Shown here piece after piece: positions 25,156 through 34,496 of a stretch of DNA of 64,000 nucleotides (position 1 is its first letter; each line of letters opens with the position of its first letter). The position numbers and the translations under genes are program-made. Source of the stretch: Streptomyces violaceoruber (GTDB lineage Bacteria; Actinomycetota; Actinomycetes; Streptomycetales; Streptomycetaceae); NCBI GenBank assembly GCA_000720805.1, contig JODI01000028.1, positions 1-64,000 of the forward strand. The letters run 5' to 3'. The notes beneath the pieces were generated by a model, which worked only from the letters and a program-made list of their open reading frames with translations, had not been told where the DNA came from and ran no database searches.

Positions 25156-25224
25156 CATCTGCCCTGAGCTGCGTTCACCGCGGTAGTGGCATTGGCTCCC
25201 CGCGCGCGGGGAAGATGCGGGATC

Positions 25225-25806
25225 ATGTCTGGCATGACCGAGGTGTCCTCGCTCACAGGGCGGCTGCTCGTGGCAACGCCCGCCCTGGCGGACCCGAACT
25301 TCGACCGTGCGGTGGTGCTCCTTCTCGACCACGACGAGGAGGGCTCCCTCGGTGTCGTCCTCAACCGTCCCACCCCGGTGGACGTCGGCGACATCCTGGA
25401 GGGCTGGGCGGACCTCACCGGTGAACCAGGTGTCGTCTTCCAGGGCGGCCCGGTCTCCCTGGACTCGGCCCTCGGTGTCGCCGTCATCCCGGGCGGCGGC
25501 TCCGCCGACCGGGCCCCGCTGGGCTGGCGCCGGGTGCACGGCGCGATCGGCCTGGTCGATCTGGAGGCCCCGCCGGAGCTCCTGGCCTCGGCCCTGGGCT
25601 CCCTGCGCATCTTCGCCGGTTACGCCGGCTGGGGCCCCGGCCAGCTGGAGGACGAGCTGGTGGAGGGAGCGTGGTACGTCGTCGAGTCGGAACCCGGTGA
25701 CGTCTCCTCCCCGTCCCCCGAGAGACTCTGGCGCGAGGTCCTGCGCCGCCAGCGCAACGAGCTGGCGATGGTGGCCACGTACCCGGACGACCCTTCGCTC
25801 AACTGA
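25225..25806 (+). CDS. YqgE/AlgH (DUF179) family protein
   Basis: The 193-residue cytoplasmic protein has the family signatures LTGRLLVATPALADPNFDRA, GSLGVVLNRPT and VFQGGPV, and later FAGYAGWGPGQLEDEL. No biochemical role is established for the family; AlgH was first linked to alginate regulation. The ATG at 25225 is used. A second ATG three codons later (MTEVSS) is equally plausible and may be the true start, since neither has a strong ribosome site. Confidence 0.9.
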   Translation: MSGMTEVSSLTGRLLVATPALADPNFDRAVVLLLDHDEEGSLGVVLNRPTPVDVGDILEGWADLTGEPGVVFQGGPVSLDSALGVAVIPGGGSADRAPLGWRRVHGAIGLVDLEAPPELLASALGSLRIFAGYAGWGPGQLEDELVEGAWYVVESEPGDVSSPSPERLWREVLRRQRNELAMVATYPDDPSLN

Positions 25807-25834
25807 TGGCTGTGAGCTTCAGTACCCTTGCTTC

Positions 25835-26131
25835 ATGAGCACTCTTGAGCCTGAGACCCAGCCGCAGCGAGGTACTGGGACGGGGACCCTCGTAGAGCCG
25901 ACGCCGCAGGTGTCCCACGGTGACGGTGACCACGAGCGCTTCGCCCACTACGTCCAGAAGGACAAGATCATGGCGAGCGCCCTCGACGGCACTCCCGTCG
26001 TGGCGCTGTGCGGCAAGGTCTGGGTGCCGGGCCGTGACCCGAAGAAGTACCCGGTGTGTCCCATGTGCAAGGAGATCTACGAGTCCATGGGCTCCGGCGG
26101 CGACGACAAGGACAAGGGCGGCGACAAGTAG
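25835..26131 (+). CDS. DUF3039 protein with possible zinc-binding cysteines
   Basis: This is a 98-residue acidic protein. Its conserved core is DHERFAHYVQKDKIMASALD, then VVALCGKVWVPGRDPKKYPV and CPMCKEIYESM. The cysteines CG...CPMC suggest a zinc site, as is usual in DUF3039, an actinobacterial family of unknown function. A TACCCT -10-like box ends six bases before the ATG and no ribosome site is present, so the mRNA may be leaderless. The protein ends in a Gly/Asp/Lys tail. A very strong terminator follows. Confidence 0.88.
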   Translation: MSTLEPETQPQRGTGTGTLVEPTPQVSHGDGDHERFAHYVQKDKIMASALDGTPVVALCGKVWVPGRDPKKYPVCPMCKEIYESMGSGGDDKDKGGDK

Positions 26132-26179
26132 CCCTGCTGCCGGCCCTTGTGCCGAGCTGAGGTTCTGGCTGAGGTTCCC

Positions 26180-26221
26180 AAGGCCCCCGGGTTCGCGCCG
26201 CGGCGCGAACCCGGGGGCCTT
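26180..26221 (+). terminator. 42-bp perfect palindrome terminator
   Basis: AAGGCCCCCGGGTTCGCGCCG at 26180-26200 is followed immediately by its exact 21-base complement. The predicted stem is among the strongest in the window and isolates the DUF3039 gene from the sugar operon. Confidence 0.88.
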
Positions 26222-26274
26222 CGTGCGCCCTCCGGATGTCGCCAGGCGCCTCCCGCGTCTCCCCTCGCGTCCTC

Positions 26275-26310
26275 TTGACCCTCGTGGGTCACGAAGTGGT
26301 AGAGACCTCT
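26275..26310 (+). promoter_or_regulatory. Promoter with overlapping DasR-type (dre) operator
   Basis: AGTGGTAGAGACCTCT at 26295-26310 matches the DasR consensus AGTGGTCTAGACCACT at 13 of 16 positions. A possible promoter, TTGACC (26275-26280) and TAGAGA (26300-26305) with 19-base spacing, has its -10 inside the operator, so DasR binding would block it. DasR is the GntR regulator of GlcNAc and chitin use and is released by amino-sugar phosphates. That agrees with the hexosaminidase at the end of the operon. Confidence 0.6.
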
Positions 26311-26407
26311 TGCGGACATGTTCATGTAGTCCATAGCCTCCGTTGCGTTGTGCAGAGCGAAACCGTCATTGCATATGTTGCAACGCACGCCCGGAGGAAC
26401 GCTCCCC

Positions 26408-27700
26408 ATGAAGCTCGCTCCCCGACTGGCCGTCCTGCTCGCGGCCGTTGTCGTCACCGCCTGCGCCCCCCAGACTTCCGACAACAGCTCCTCCGACAAG
26501 GACGACCAGAGCGGCACCCTCCGCGTCTGGCTCTTCCAGGAGGTCGGCAACAAGCCGAAGGAGAAGGTCGTCGACTCCGTCGTCGCGGCCTTCGAGAAGG
26601 CCCACAAGGACACCAAGGTCGACGTCGAGTACATCCCGGTCGAGACGCGAGCTCAGCGCGTCAAAGCCGCCTTCAACGACCCGAAGTCCGCCCCCGACCT
26701 CATGGAGTTCGGCAACACCGACACGGCCGGCTATGTGAAGGACGGCGGACTCCTCGACGTCACCAAGGAGTTCGGCGCCTGGAGCGAGTCCAAGGACACC
26801 GACCCCACCGCGAAGCAGTCCGTCACCGTGGACGGCAAGATCTACGGCACGCCCTTCTACGTCGGCGTCCGCGCCCTGTACTACCGAACCGACGTCTTCA
26901 AGGCCCTCGGCCTCGCAGTCCCGAAGAACATGGCCGAGTTGGCCGCCACCGCCCGCACGATCCGCGCCGCCAGACCCGACCTGTACGGCCTGGTCGTCGG
27001 CGGCGCCTACATGTACGGCGCGATGCCGTTCGTGTGGGCCAACGGCGGTGAACTCGCCACCGGCAAGGGAGGCTCGTACGCCTCCGCGATCGACAGCGCG
27101 GCCGCCCAGAAGGGCATCAAGGCGTACACGTCCCTCTTCGGAGACGACAACTGTCCCGCCGCCAAGTGCGCGAGCATGGGCGGCAACGACACGATCACCG
27201 CGTTCGCGGCCGGCAAGGCGGGCATGGCGATCGGCGGCGACTTCAGCCACACCGCCGTCGAGGCCGGGAAGGTGAAGGGCGAGTACGCGGTCGTCCCGCT
27301 GCCCGGTGTGAAGTCCGGCTCGATCGCGCCCGCGTTCGCCGGCGGCAACAACATCGGCGTCCTCAAGAGCACCTCGCACCGCACGCTGGCGGTCGACCTC
27401 ATGGAACAGCTCGCCTCGAAGAAGACCCAGGCCTCGTTGTTCGACGCGATGGGCTTCCTGCCGACCTTCGCGGACGTACGGCAGCAGGCGGCGGCGAAGG
27501 AGCCGTACGTGAAGCCCTTCGCGCAGACCCTCGCCGCCGGCACCAAGTTCGTCCCCGCCTCGCCCGCGTGGTCCCAGATCGACTCCTCCCTGGTCCTGCC
27601 GACCATGTTCCAGGAGATCATCAGCGGCAAGAAGGACGTGGCGGCGGCCTCCAAGGACGCGGCGAAGAAGATGGACCAGGCGTTCGGCTCCGCCGGATGA
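26408..27700 (+). CDS. Sugar-binding lipoprotein of the hexosaminidase operon
   Basis: The 430-residue precursor has a short signal peptide with a lipobox (LLAAVVVTAC, cysteine at about 19) and a family 1 solute-binding domain (LRVWLFQEVGNKPKEKVVDS). The ATG at 26408 has GGAGGAAC upstream. Its stop overlaps the permease start (ATGA). It probably captures N-acetylglucosamine-containing oligosaccharides outside the cell, judging from the linked GH20 enzyme and the candidate DasR operator. The ligand is not proven by sequence. Confidence 0.9.
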   Translation: MKLAPRLAVLLAAVVVTACAPQTSDNSSSDKDDQSGTLRVWLFQEVGNKPKEKVVDSVVAAFEKAHKDTKVDVEYIPVETRAQRVKAAFNDPKSAPDLMEFGNTDTAGYVKDGGLLDVTKEFGAWSESKDTDPTAKQSVTVDGKIYGTPFYVGVRALYYRTDVFKALGLAVPKNMAELAATARTIRAARPDLYGLVVGGAYMYGAMPFVWANGGELATGKGGSYASAIDSAAAQKGIKAYTSLFGDDNCPAAKCASMGGNDTITAFAAGKAGMAIGGDFSHTAVEAGKVKGEYAVVPLPGVKSGSIAPAFAGGNNIGVLKSTSHRTLAVDLMEQLASKKTQASLFDAMGFLPTFADVRQQAAAKEPYVKPFAQTLAAGTKFVPASPAWSQIDSSLVLPTMFQEIISGKKDVAAASKDAAKKMDQAFGSAG

Positions 27701-28695
27701 CTGCGCCTGCCAGGCCGGAAGGCGCGGGGCGTCCGGGGGTGCGGGCCGATCGTGGCTCGCGCCCACGCGGCGGCAGCCGCACGAGCAACACAGCCCCGCG
27801 CCCCCACCGGTACCGCAGCAGCCGGCAGGGGAAGGCTCCCTGGCTCTACCTCGCCCCGGCTCTCGTCGTCCTCGGTGGGCTGCTCGTCTACCCCATCTAC
27901 CAGCTCGGGCTGATCTCGTTCTTCCAGTACACCCAGGCCCAGGTCAGCGGTGGGGAACCGACCACCTTCAAGGGGTTCGGCAACTACACCGAACTGTTCT
28001 CCGACAGCCAGTTCTGGCAGGTGCTGGTGGCGACGGTGGTCTTCGCGGCGGCCTGTGTCGTCTCGACGCTCGCCGTCGGCTGTGCGCTCGCCGTGCTGCT
28101 CACCCGCATACGGGCCGTACCCAGGCTCGCCCTGATGCTGGCCGCGCTCGGCGCCTGGGCGACCCCGGCCATCACCGGCTCCACGGTCTGGCTGTTCCTC
28201 TTCGACCCGGACTTCGGCCCGGTCGACCGGGTGCTGGGCCTGGGCGACCACTCATGGACGTACGGGCGTTACAGCGCCTTCTTCCTCGTCCTGCTCGAAG
28301 TGGTGTGGTGCTCCTTCCCGTTCGTGATGGTGACGGTGTACGCCGGCATCCGTGCCGTCCCGGGCGAGGTGCTGGAGGCCGCGGCCCTGGACGGCGCCTC
28401 CCAGTGGCGCGTCTGGCGGTCGGTGCTCGCGCCGATGCTGCGGCCGATCCTGACCGTCGTCACCATCCAGTCGGTCATCTGGGACTTCAAGGTCTTCACC
28501 CAGATCTACGTCATGACCAACGGCGGCGGCATCGCCGGGCAGAACCTCGTGCTGAACGTGTACGCCTACCAGCAGGCCTTCGGCTCCTCGCAGTACGGCC
28601 TCGGCTCCGCGATCGGCGTGGTGATGCTGCTGATCCTGCTCGCGGTCACCCTCGTGTACCTGCGGCTGCTGCGCCGCCAGGGGGAGGAACTGTGA
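27697..28695 (+). CDS. Sugar ABC transporter permease 1 (MalF type)
   Basis: The 332-residue membrane protein has an unusually long Arg/Gly-rich cytoplasmic N-terminus of about 45 residues before the first helix (LYLAPALVVLGGLLVYPIYQ). The EAA loop is LEAAALDGASQWRVWRSVLA. It is joined to the binding-protein gene by ATGA and to the next permease by GTGA. No ATPase is encoded in the operon, so a shared MsiK-like ATPase is expected. Confidence 0.92.
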   Translation: MTAPARPEGAGRPGVRADRGSRPRGGSRTSNTAPRPHRYRSSRQGKAPWLYLAPALVVLGGLLVYPIYQLGLISFFQYTQAQVSGGEPTTFKGFGNYTELFSDSQFWQVLVATVVFAAACVVSTLAVGCALAVLLTRIRAVPRLALMLAALGAWATPAITGSTVWLFLFDPDFGPVDRVLGLGDHSWTYGRYSAFFLVLLEVVWCSFPFVMVTVYAGIRAVPGEVLEAAALDGASQWRVWRSVLAPMLRPILTVVTIQSVIWDFKVFTQIYVMTNGGGIAGQNLVLNVYAYQQAFGSSQYGLGSAIGVVMLLILLAVTLVYLRLLRRQGEEL

Positions 28696-29537
28696 ACCTT
28701 CTACGAGCGCAACTGCGGCGTCCGTGGCGCCTGGCCGCCGAGACCTCCGCGCTGTTGATCGCGGTGGTCGTCGCCTTTCCCCTGTACTGGATGGTGCTCA
28801 GCGCCTTCAAACCGGCCGGGGAAATCGAGTCGTCCGAACCGAGGCCCTGGACTCTGTCGCCCTCGCTCGACTCGTTCCGGCGCGTGTTCGAACAGCAGGA
28901 ATTCGGCCGGTACTTCCTCAACAGCCTGGTCGTGGCGTGCAGTGTGGTGATCGTCTCGGCACTGATCGCGTTTCTCGCGGCGACCGCCGTGACGCGATTC
29001 CGGTTCCGCTTCCGGACCACCCTGCTGATCATGTTCCTGGTGGCTCAGATGGTGCCCGTGGAAGCCCTGACGATCCCCTTGTTCTTCCTCATGCGGGACT
29101 TCGGGCAGCTGAACACCCTGGGCTCGCTGATCCTGCCGCACATCGCCTTCTCGCTGCCCTTCGCGATCTGGATGCTGCGCGGTTTCGTGAAAGCCGTACC
29201 CGAGGCCCTGGAGGAAGCGGCGTACATCGACGGGGCGAGCCGGGCGCGGTTTCTGTGGCAGATCCTTTTCCCGCTGGTCTTCCCCGGGCTGGTGGCCACC
29301 AGCGTGTTCTCCTTCATCTCGGCCTGGAACGACTTCCTGTTCGCCAAGTCGTTCATCATCAGTGACACCTCCCAGTCGACGCTGCCGATGGCCCTGCTGG
29401 TCTTCTACAAGCCGGACGACCCGGACTGGGGCGGAGTCATGGCGGCCTCCACGGTGATGACGATTCCCGTACTGATCTTCTTCGTACTCGTACAGCGACG
29501 ACTGGTCTCCGGGCTGGGCGGAGCGGTCAAGGACTGA
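28692..29537 (+). CDS. Sugar ABC transporter permease 2 (MalG type)
   Basis: The 281-residue permease starts with a GTG that overlaps the upstream stop (GTGA), right after the GGGGAGG ribosome site. It has six membrane helices and the EAA motif EEAAYIDGASRARFLWQILF. It completes the CUT1 importer with the preceding two genes. The final codons lead one base later into the hexosaminidase start. Confidence 0.92.
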   Translation: MNLLRAQLRRPWRLAAETSALLIAVVVAFPLYWMVLSAFKPAGEIESSEPRPWTLSPSLDSFRRVFEQQEFGRYFLNSLVVACSVVIVSALIAFLAATAVTRFRFRFRTTLLIMFLVAQMVPVEALTIPLFFLMRDFGQLNTLGSLILPHIAFSLPFAIWMLRGFVKAVPEALEEAAYIDGASRARFLWQILFPLVFPGLVATSVFSFISAWNDFLFAKSFIISDTSQSTLPMALLVFYKPDDPDWGGVMAASTVMTIPVLIFFVLVQRRLVSGLGGAVKD

Positions 29538-29538
29538 C

Positions 29539-31182
29539 GTGACATTGATGACGGGATTGATTCCGGCGCCTACGACGTGGCGGGACGCCGACTCGGCAGA
29601 CGGTTTCGTGATCGACGAGAACACCGTGATCGACGCCGGTCCCGGTACCGAGGCGACCGCCCGCTGGCTGCGCGGCGTGCTCGGTGCCGCAACGGGGCTC
29701 GCGCTGCCGCCCGGCGCGGGAGCCGACGGCCAGACCGTCCGGCTGCGCGTCCACTCCGAGGACGCCGGCCACCTCGGCCCGGAGGGCTACAAGCTGTACG
29801 TCGACGGGAACGGCATCGCCCTCCACGGCGGAGGACCGGCCGGAGTGTTCTGGGGCGCACAGACGCTCCGTCAGCTGCTCGGTCCCGACGCCTTCCGGCG
29901 GGCTCCCGTCGACCCCGGCCGGCAGTGGCTCGTACCCACCACGTTCGTCGAGGACGGCCCCCGCTTCCGCTGGCGCGGTCTCATGCTCGACGTGGCACGG
30001 CACTTCATGCCGAAGGAGGGCGTGCTGCGCTACCTCGATCTGATGGCCGCGCACAAACTCAACGTCTTCCACTTCCACTTGACGGACGACCAGGGCTGGC
30101 GCGTCGAGATCAAGCGGTACCCGAAGCTGACCGGATTCGGCTCCTGGCGTGCGCGCACGAAATTCGGCCACCGGGCCTCGCCGCTGTGGGAGGAGAAGCC
30201 GCACGGTGGCTTCTACACCCAGGACGACATCCGCGAGATCGTCGCCTACGCCGCCGAGCGGCATATCACCGTCGTCCCCGAAATCGACGTTCCAGGACAC
30301 TCGCAGGCCGCCATCGCCGCGTACCCGGAACTCGGCAACACCGACGTCATCGACACGACCTCCCTCACGGTCTGGGACAGCTGGGGCATCTCCGAAAACG
30401 TACTCGCCCCCACTGACAACACCCTGCGCTTCTACGAGGGAGTGTTCGAAGAACTCCTCGAACTCTTCCCGGGAGAGTTCCTTCACGTCGGGGGTGACGA
30501 ATGCCTCAAGGACCAGTGGAGGCGCTCGCCCACCGCGCAGGCCCGCATGGAGGAACTCGGGCTGGCGGACGAGGACGCGCTGCAGTCCTGGTTCATCCGG
30601 CACTTCGACACCTGGCTCTCCGCGCGCGGGCGCAGGCTCATCGGCTGGGACGAGATCCTGGAGGGCGGTCTCGCCGACGGGGCGGCCGTGTCCTCCTGGC
30701 GCGGCTACCAGGGCGGGATCGCGGCCGCGCGGGCCGGTCACGACGTCGTCATGTGCCCTGAGCAGCAGGTGTACCTGGACCACCGGCAGCACGACGGCGC
30801 TGACGAGCCGGTCCCCATCGGCTACGTCCGCACCCTGGAGGACGTCTACCGGTTCGAGCCCGTTCCACCGGAGTTGACGCCGGATCAGGCCCGCCACGTC
30901 CTCGGCGCCCAGGCCAACGTCTGGACCGAGGTGATGGAGAACCAGGCACGCGTGGACTACCAGACCTTCCCGAGGCTCGCCGCCTTCGCCGAGGTGGCCT
31001 GGAGCGCGCTGCCCGCTCCCGCGGAACGGGACTTCGCCGGCTTCGAGCGGCGGATGACCGCCCACTACCGTCTCCTCGACGCCCTGGGGGTCGGTTACCG
31101 GCCGCCCGCGGGCCCGTGGCCGTGGCAGCAGCGGCCCGGTGTGCTCGGCCGGCCGATCGACGGAGCGCCCCCCAACCGGTGA
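29539..31182 (+). CDS. Family 20 beta-N-acetylhexosaminidase
   Basis: The 547-residue enzyme has an N-terminal GH20b domain (about 1-140) and a catalytic barrel with WRGLMLDVARHFMPKEGVLR, HFHLTDDQGWRVEIKRYPKL and the catalytic pair D320-E321 in HVGGDECLKDQW. It removes terminal GlcNAc or GalNAc by substrate-assisted catalysis. There is no signal peptide, so it acts on imported oligosaccharides in the cytoplasm. The GTG at 29539 has AAGGA seven bases upstream; an ATG three codons later is a weaker alternative. It is the last gene of the operon. Confidence 0.93.
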   Translation: MTLMTGLIPAPTTWRDADSADGFVIDENTVIDAGPGTEATARWLRGVLGAATGLALPPGAGADGQTVRLRVHSEDAGHLGPEGYKLYVDGNGIALHGGGPAGVFWGAQTLRQLLGPDAFRRAPVDPGRQWLVPTTFVEDGPRFRWRGLMLDVARHFMPKEGVLRYLDLMAAHKLNVFHFHLTDDQGWRVEIKRYPKLTGFGSWRARTKFGHRASPLWEEKPHGGFYTQDDIREIVAYAAERHITVVPEIDVPGHSQAAIAAYPELGNTDVIDTTSLTVWDSWGISENVLAPTDNTLRFYEGVFEELLELFPGEFLHVGGDECLKDQWRRSPTAQARMEELGLADEDALQSWFIRHFDTWLSARGRRLIGWDEILEGGLADGAAVSSWRGYQGGIAAARAGHDVVMCPEQQVYLDHRQHDGADEPVPIGYVRTLEDVYRFEPVPPELTPDQARHVLGAQANVWTEVMENQARVDYQTFPRLAAFAEVAWSALPAPAERDFAGFERRMTAHYRLLDALGVGYRPPAGPWPWQQRPGVLGRPIDGAPPNR

Positions 31183-31449
31183 CGGAGCGCACCGAACAGG
31201 CAACCGGGCTCACCGAACAGGTGGCTGAAAAGCGTCGCAAGCATCACCGAAGAGTGGCAATCAGTACGCACCGGCAACTCCGTACGAAAACGGACCATCT
31301 CCCTGGTGAGGTGGGCGAATGCCTCCTAGCGGACCCCCGTCTTCGGCTGCTGCGAAGATGTGCCAGAGTTGCCACGTCCGCCCTGTCAGCACGTACCGTA
31401 CGGCAGCAACAGGTGGGACCAGGTGGGGCAGCGGGAAGGGGCAGCCGGT

Positions 31450-32343
31450 TTGACCACGCACGCACCGCAGGCGGCGCAGGCCGTCACCCTGCCCACGACG
31501 CTGGACGAGGCAGTGGCGGCGCTCACCGCCATGCCCGCCGCCGTGCCCGTCGCGGGCGGCACCGACCTGATGGCCGCCGTCAACTCGGGGCAGCTCAGGC
31601 CCGCCGCGCTGGTCGGCCTCGGCAAGATCAGCGAGATCCGCGGCTGGCAGTACCTGGACGGCCACGCCCTGCTCGGCGCGGGCCTGACCCACGCGCGGAT
31701 GGGCCGCCCCGACTTCGCCGCCCTGATCCCGGCGCTCGCGGCCTCCGCGCGCGCGGCCGGCCCGCCGCACATCCGCAACGCGGGCACCCTCGGCGGCAAC
31801 ATCGCCTCGGCCGCCCCCACGGGGGACGCGCTCCCGGTCCTGGCCGCCCTGGAGGCGACACTGATCATCGCGGGCCCGGGCGGAGCCCGCCGGGAGATCC
31901 CGGTGTCGCATCTGCTGGCCGGCATGGAGATGCTGCGCGCCGGCGAACTCATCGGCTACGTGCGCGTGCCGCTGCTGCACGCGCCGCAGGTCTTCCTCAA
32001 GGCGACCGGCCGCACCGGCCCCGGCCGCTCGGTCGCCTCCGTCGCCCTCGTCCTCGACCCCGCCCGGCGCGGAGTCCGGTGCGCCGTCGGCGCCATAGCG
32101 CCGATGCCGCTCAGGCCCCTGGACGCCGAGCAGTGGGTCGCCCGGCTGATCGACTGGGACAACGGCCGCGCGATCGTCCCGGAGGCCCTCAGCGCCTTCG
32201 GCGAGTACGTCGCCGCGGCCTGCATCCCCGACCCGGCCCCGGCCGAGGACGGCTCCGTACAGCAGCTTCCGCCCGCCGTACTGCACCTGCGGCGCACCGT
32301 CGCCGCACTGGCCCGACGAGCACTGGGGAGGGCGCTGAAGTGA
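31450..32343 (+). CDS. FAD-binding subunit of a molybdenum hydroxylase (CoxM/XdhB type)
   Basis: The 297-residue protein carries the FAD-binding motifs VPVAGGTDLMAAVNSGQLRP and IRNAGTLGGNIASAAPTGDA of the xanthine dehydrogenase/CO dehydrogenase medium subunit. The TTG at 31450 is chosen as start because GAAGGGG lies seven bases upstream and homology begins just after it. Upstream frames through 31360 look non-coding. The stop overlaps the next start (GTGA). The 31183-31449 leader holds a CACCGAACAGG direct repeat but no gene. Confidence 0.9.
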   Translation: MTTHAPQAAQAVTLPTTLDEAVAALTAMPAAVPVAGGTDLMAAVNSGQLRPAALVGLGKISEIRGWQYLDGHALLGAGLTHARMGRPDFAALIPALAASARAAGPPHIRNAGTLGGNIASAAPTGDALPVLAALEATLIIAGPGGARREIPVSHLLAGMEMLRAGELIGYVRVPLLHAPQVFLKATGRTGPGRSVASVALVLDPARRGVRCAVGAIAPMPLRPLDAEQWVARLIDWDNGRAIVPEALSAFGEYVAAACIPDPAPAEDGSVQQLPPAVLHLRRTVAALARRALGRALK

Positions 32344-34496
32344 CCGACGACCAGCACGAAGAGGGCACGCCCCGCAGCGCGGGCCGCTGGGACCCGCTGC
32401 CCCAGGGCGACTACGACGACGGCGCCACCGCCTTCGTCAAGCTCCCGGAAGGGGGGGTCGACGCCCTCCTGGCCTCCGCCGACAGTCCGCTCGCCGCGCC
32501 CGGTCACGGCTATGTGCCGCCGCAGATAACGGTCACCCCGGCCGGCGGCACCGACCCGGCCACCCCGCCCGAGACGGGTTCCTGGGCGATGCCCTCCGCC
32601 CCCGTCGACGGTTCGCAGTGGCCCGACCCGAACGCCGTACCGCACGGCGGCGGGGACGACCGGTTCGCCTACAACCCCGGCGGCACCGGGCAGTGGCACT
32701 TCGAGGAGACGGGACAGGCGGAGGGCGCCCATTCCGCTCCGGCGCCGGGCCACGACGTCACCGGGCAGTGGTCGATCCCGGTCGCCGGCGGCGAGCTCCC
32801 GGACGAGTCGGGCGAGTTCACCACGTCCTCCCTGGTCGAGCAGTGGGGCGGCACCCCGCCGGCCACCCTGCCCGGCGGCGCCCCCGCCCCCTGGGCGACG
32901 GAAGCGGCCGGGCAGCCCTGGGAACAGCCGTCCGCACCGGCGGACCAGGGCACGCGCTACGAGGACGGGCAGCCTTCGGCACCCGGGTACGAGTACGAGC
33001 GGCCTACGGGGTCCGAGTACACGCACGGCCGGCCCGCGGACCCCGCCTCCGGGTACGGCCGGCCGCCGGCGGACGGCGGCCATGGGCACGGCCACGGCGA
33101 CGAGCAGTCGGCTCAGTCCTGGTCCGGGCAGGAGCGGTCGGCTGCCCCCGGGGACGCCACAGCGTACGAGCAGCCCGAGGTGTACGGCACGGGCGAGACT
33201 GCCGCGCCCGGGCGGGACCAACGTGCCGCCGAAGCGCGGGCGGCGGAGGCGTTCGAGGCGGAGCGGCACGCTTCGCAGGCCCACGCCGCGGAGCAGCACG
33301 CTGCGGAGGCACGTGCGGCTGCGGAGCGGCAGGCTGCGGACACGCGCGTGCCGGGCGCGCACGCCCCGGATCACCACGCCCCCGAGCACCAAGAGCCGCA
33401 GCACCACGCGCCGGACGCCTACGAGCCGAGGGCCTACGAGCAGCCGGGCGCCTACGGCCAGGAGCAGCCCGCTCCCGAGGACCACGGGCCGAGGGAGCCG
33501 GGTCCGGCCGGGCATGAGTCCGAGCAGGCCCGCGTCCACGCGTCCGCGCGGCCCCAGCCGCTGCCGCCCGAGCAACAGCCCGGCGAGGGACCCGCGGAGA
33601 CGCCCGCAGAAGCCGTTCTGGACGCCTCACAGACCGCTCACGGGGCCGGTGAGGCCGACGAGGAGGCGGAGCGCGCCAAGGACGCCGCAGAGGCCGTGGA
33701 AGCCGCGGAGAGGGCCGCCGAGGCCGCCGCGGAGTCCACCGAGTCCGAGTCCGAGCAGGCGCACGCGCCCGGAGCCACCGCGGACACGGAGTCCGCGTCC
33801 GACCCGGCGGAGACGGGGGACGGGGCGCCGCCGCACCCCGGCGAGGAACACCCCCTCGCCGCCTACGTCCTGCGCGTCAACGGTGTCGAACGTCCGGTCA
33901 CCGACGCGTGGATCGGTGAGTCGCTGCTCTACGTGCTGCGTGAGCGGCTCGGACTCGCCGGTGCCAAGGACGGCTGCTCGCAGGGCGAGTGCGGGGCCTG
34001 CAACGTCCAGGTCGACGGACGGCTCGTCGCGTCCTGCCTGGTCCCGGCGGCGACCGCGGCCGGCAGCGAGGTCCGCACCGTCGAGGGACTGGCCGTCGAC
34101 GGGCAGCCCTCGGACGTCCAGCAGGCCCTCGCGAAGTGCGGCGCGGTGCAGTGCGGTTTCTGCGTGCCGGGCATGGCGATGACCGTGCACGACCTGCTGG
34201 AGGGCAACCCGGCGCCGAGCGAGATGGAGACCCGCCAGGCACTGTGCGGAAACCTCTGCCGCTGCTCCGGCTACCGGGGTGTCGTGGACGCGGTCAAGGA
34301 GGTCGTCGCGGAACGCGAGGCACACTCCGCGGCCGACGCTGAGACGGACGCGGACGAGGCACGTATCCCGCACCAGGCGGGTCCGGGCGCCGGCCGGGTC
34401 AACCCGTCCGCGTTCGAACCGGCCAGGCACGACCAGGCATACGGACACGGACACGGACACGGGCCCGGACAGGGACAGGACGGAGGCCAGGCGTGA
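32340..34496 (+). CDS. [2Fe-2S] subunit with a roughly 500-residue disordered N-terminal extension
   Basis: The 718-residue protein has a normal two-cluster iron-sulfur subunit only at about residues 503-665. Ligands are C546, C551, C554 and C566 (plant-type cluster), then C605, C608, C640 and C642. The first 500 residues are low-complexity: TGQW-type repeats, Tyr/Pro/Gly stretches, an Ala/Glu/His-rich part (AAEARAAEAFEAERHASQAH) and an acidic run. The C-terminus adds a His/Gly tail. Usual CoxS/XdhC subunits have about 160 residues. The reading frame is open, strongly third-position GC, and coupled by GTGA at both ends, so the fusion is not a frame error. It relays electrons from the Mo subunit to FAD; the extension may scaffold or localise the enzyme. 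Confidence 0.9.
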   Translation: MTDDQHEEGTPRSAGRWDPLPQGDYDDGATAFVKLPEGGVDALLASADSPLAAPGHGYVPPQITVTPAGGTDPATPPETGSWAMPSAPVDGSQWPDPNAVPHGGGDDRFAYNPGGTGQWHFEETGQAEGAHSAPAPGHDVTGQWSIPVAGGELPDESGEFTTSSLVEQWGGTPPATLPGGAPAPWATEAAGQPWEQPSAPADQGTRYEDGQPSAPGYEYERPTGSEYTHGRPADPASGYGRPPADGGHGHGHGDEQSAQSWSGQERSAAPGDATAYEQPEVYGTGETAAPGRDQRAAEARAAEAFEAERHASQAHAAEQHAAEARAAAERQAADTRVPGAHAPDHHAPEHQEPQHHAPDAYEPRAYEQPGAYGQEQPAPEDHGPREPGPAGHESEQARVHASARPQPLPPEQQPGEGPAETPAEAVLDASQTAHGAGEADEEAERAKDAAEAVEAAERAAEAAAESTESESEQAHAPGATADTESASDPAETGDGAPPHPGEEHPLAAYVLRVNGVERPVTDAWIGESLLYVLRERLGLAGAKDGCSQGECGACNVQVDGRLVASCLVPAATAAGSEVRTVEGLAVDGQPSDVQQALAKCGAVQCGFCVPGMAMTVHDLLEGNPAPSEMETRQALCGNLCRCSGYRGVVDAVKEVVAEREAHSAADAETDADEARIPHQAGPGAGRVNPSAFEPARHDQAYGHGHGHGPGQGQDGGQA

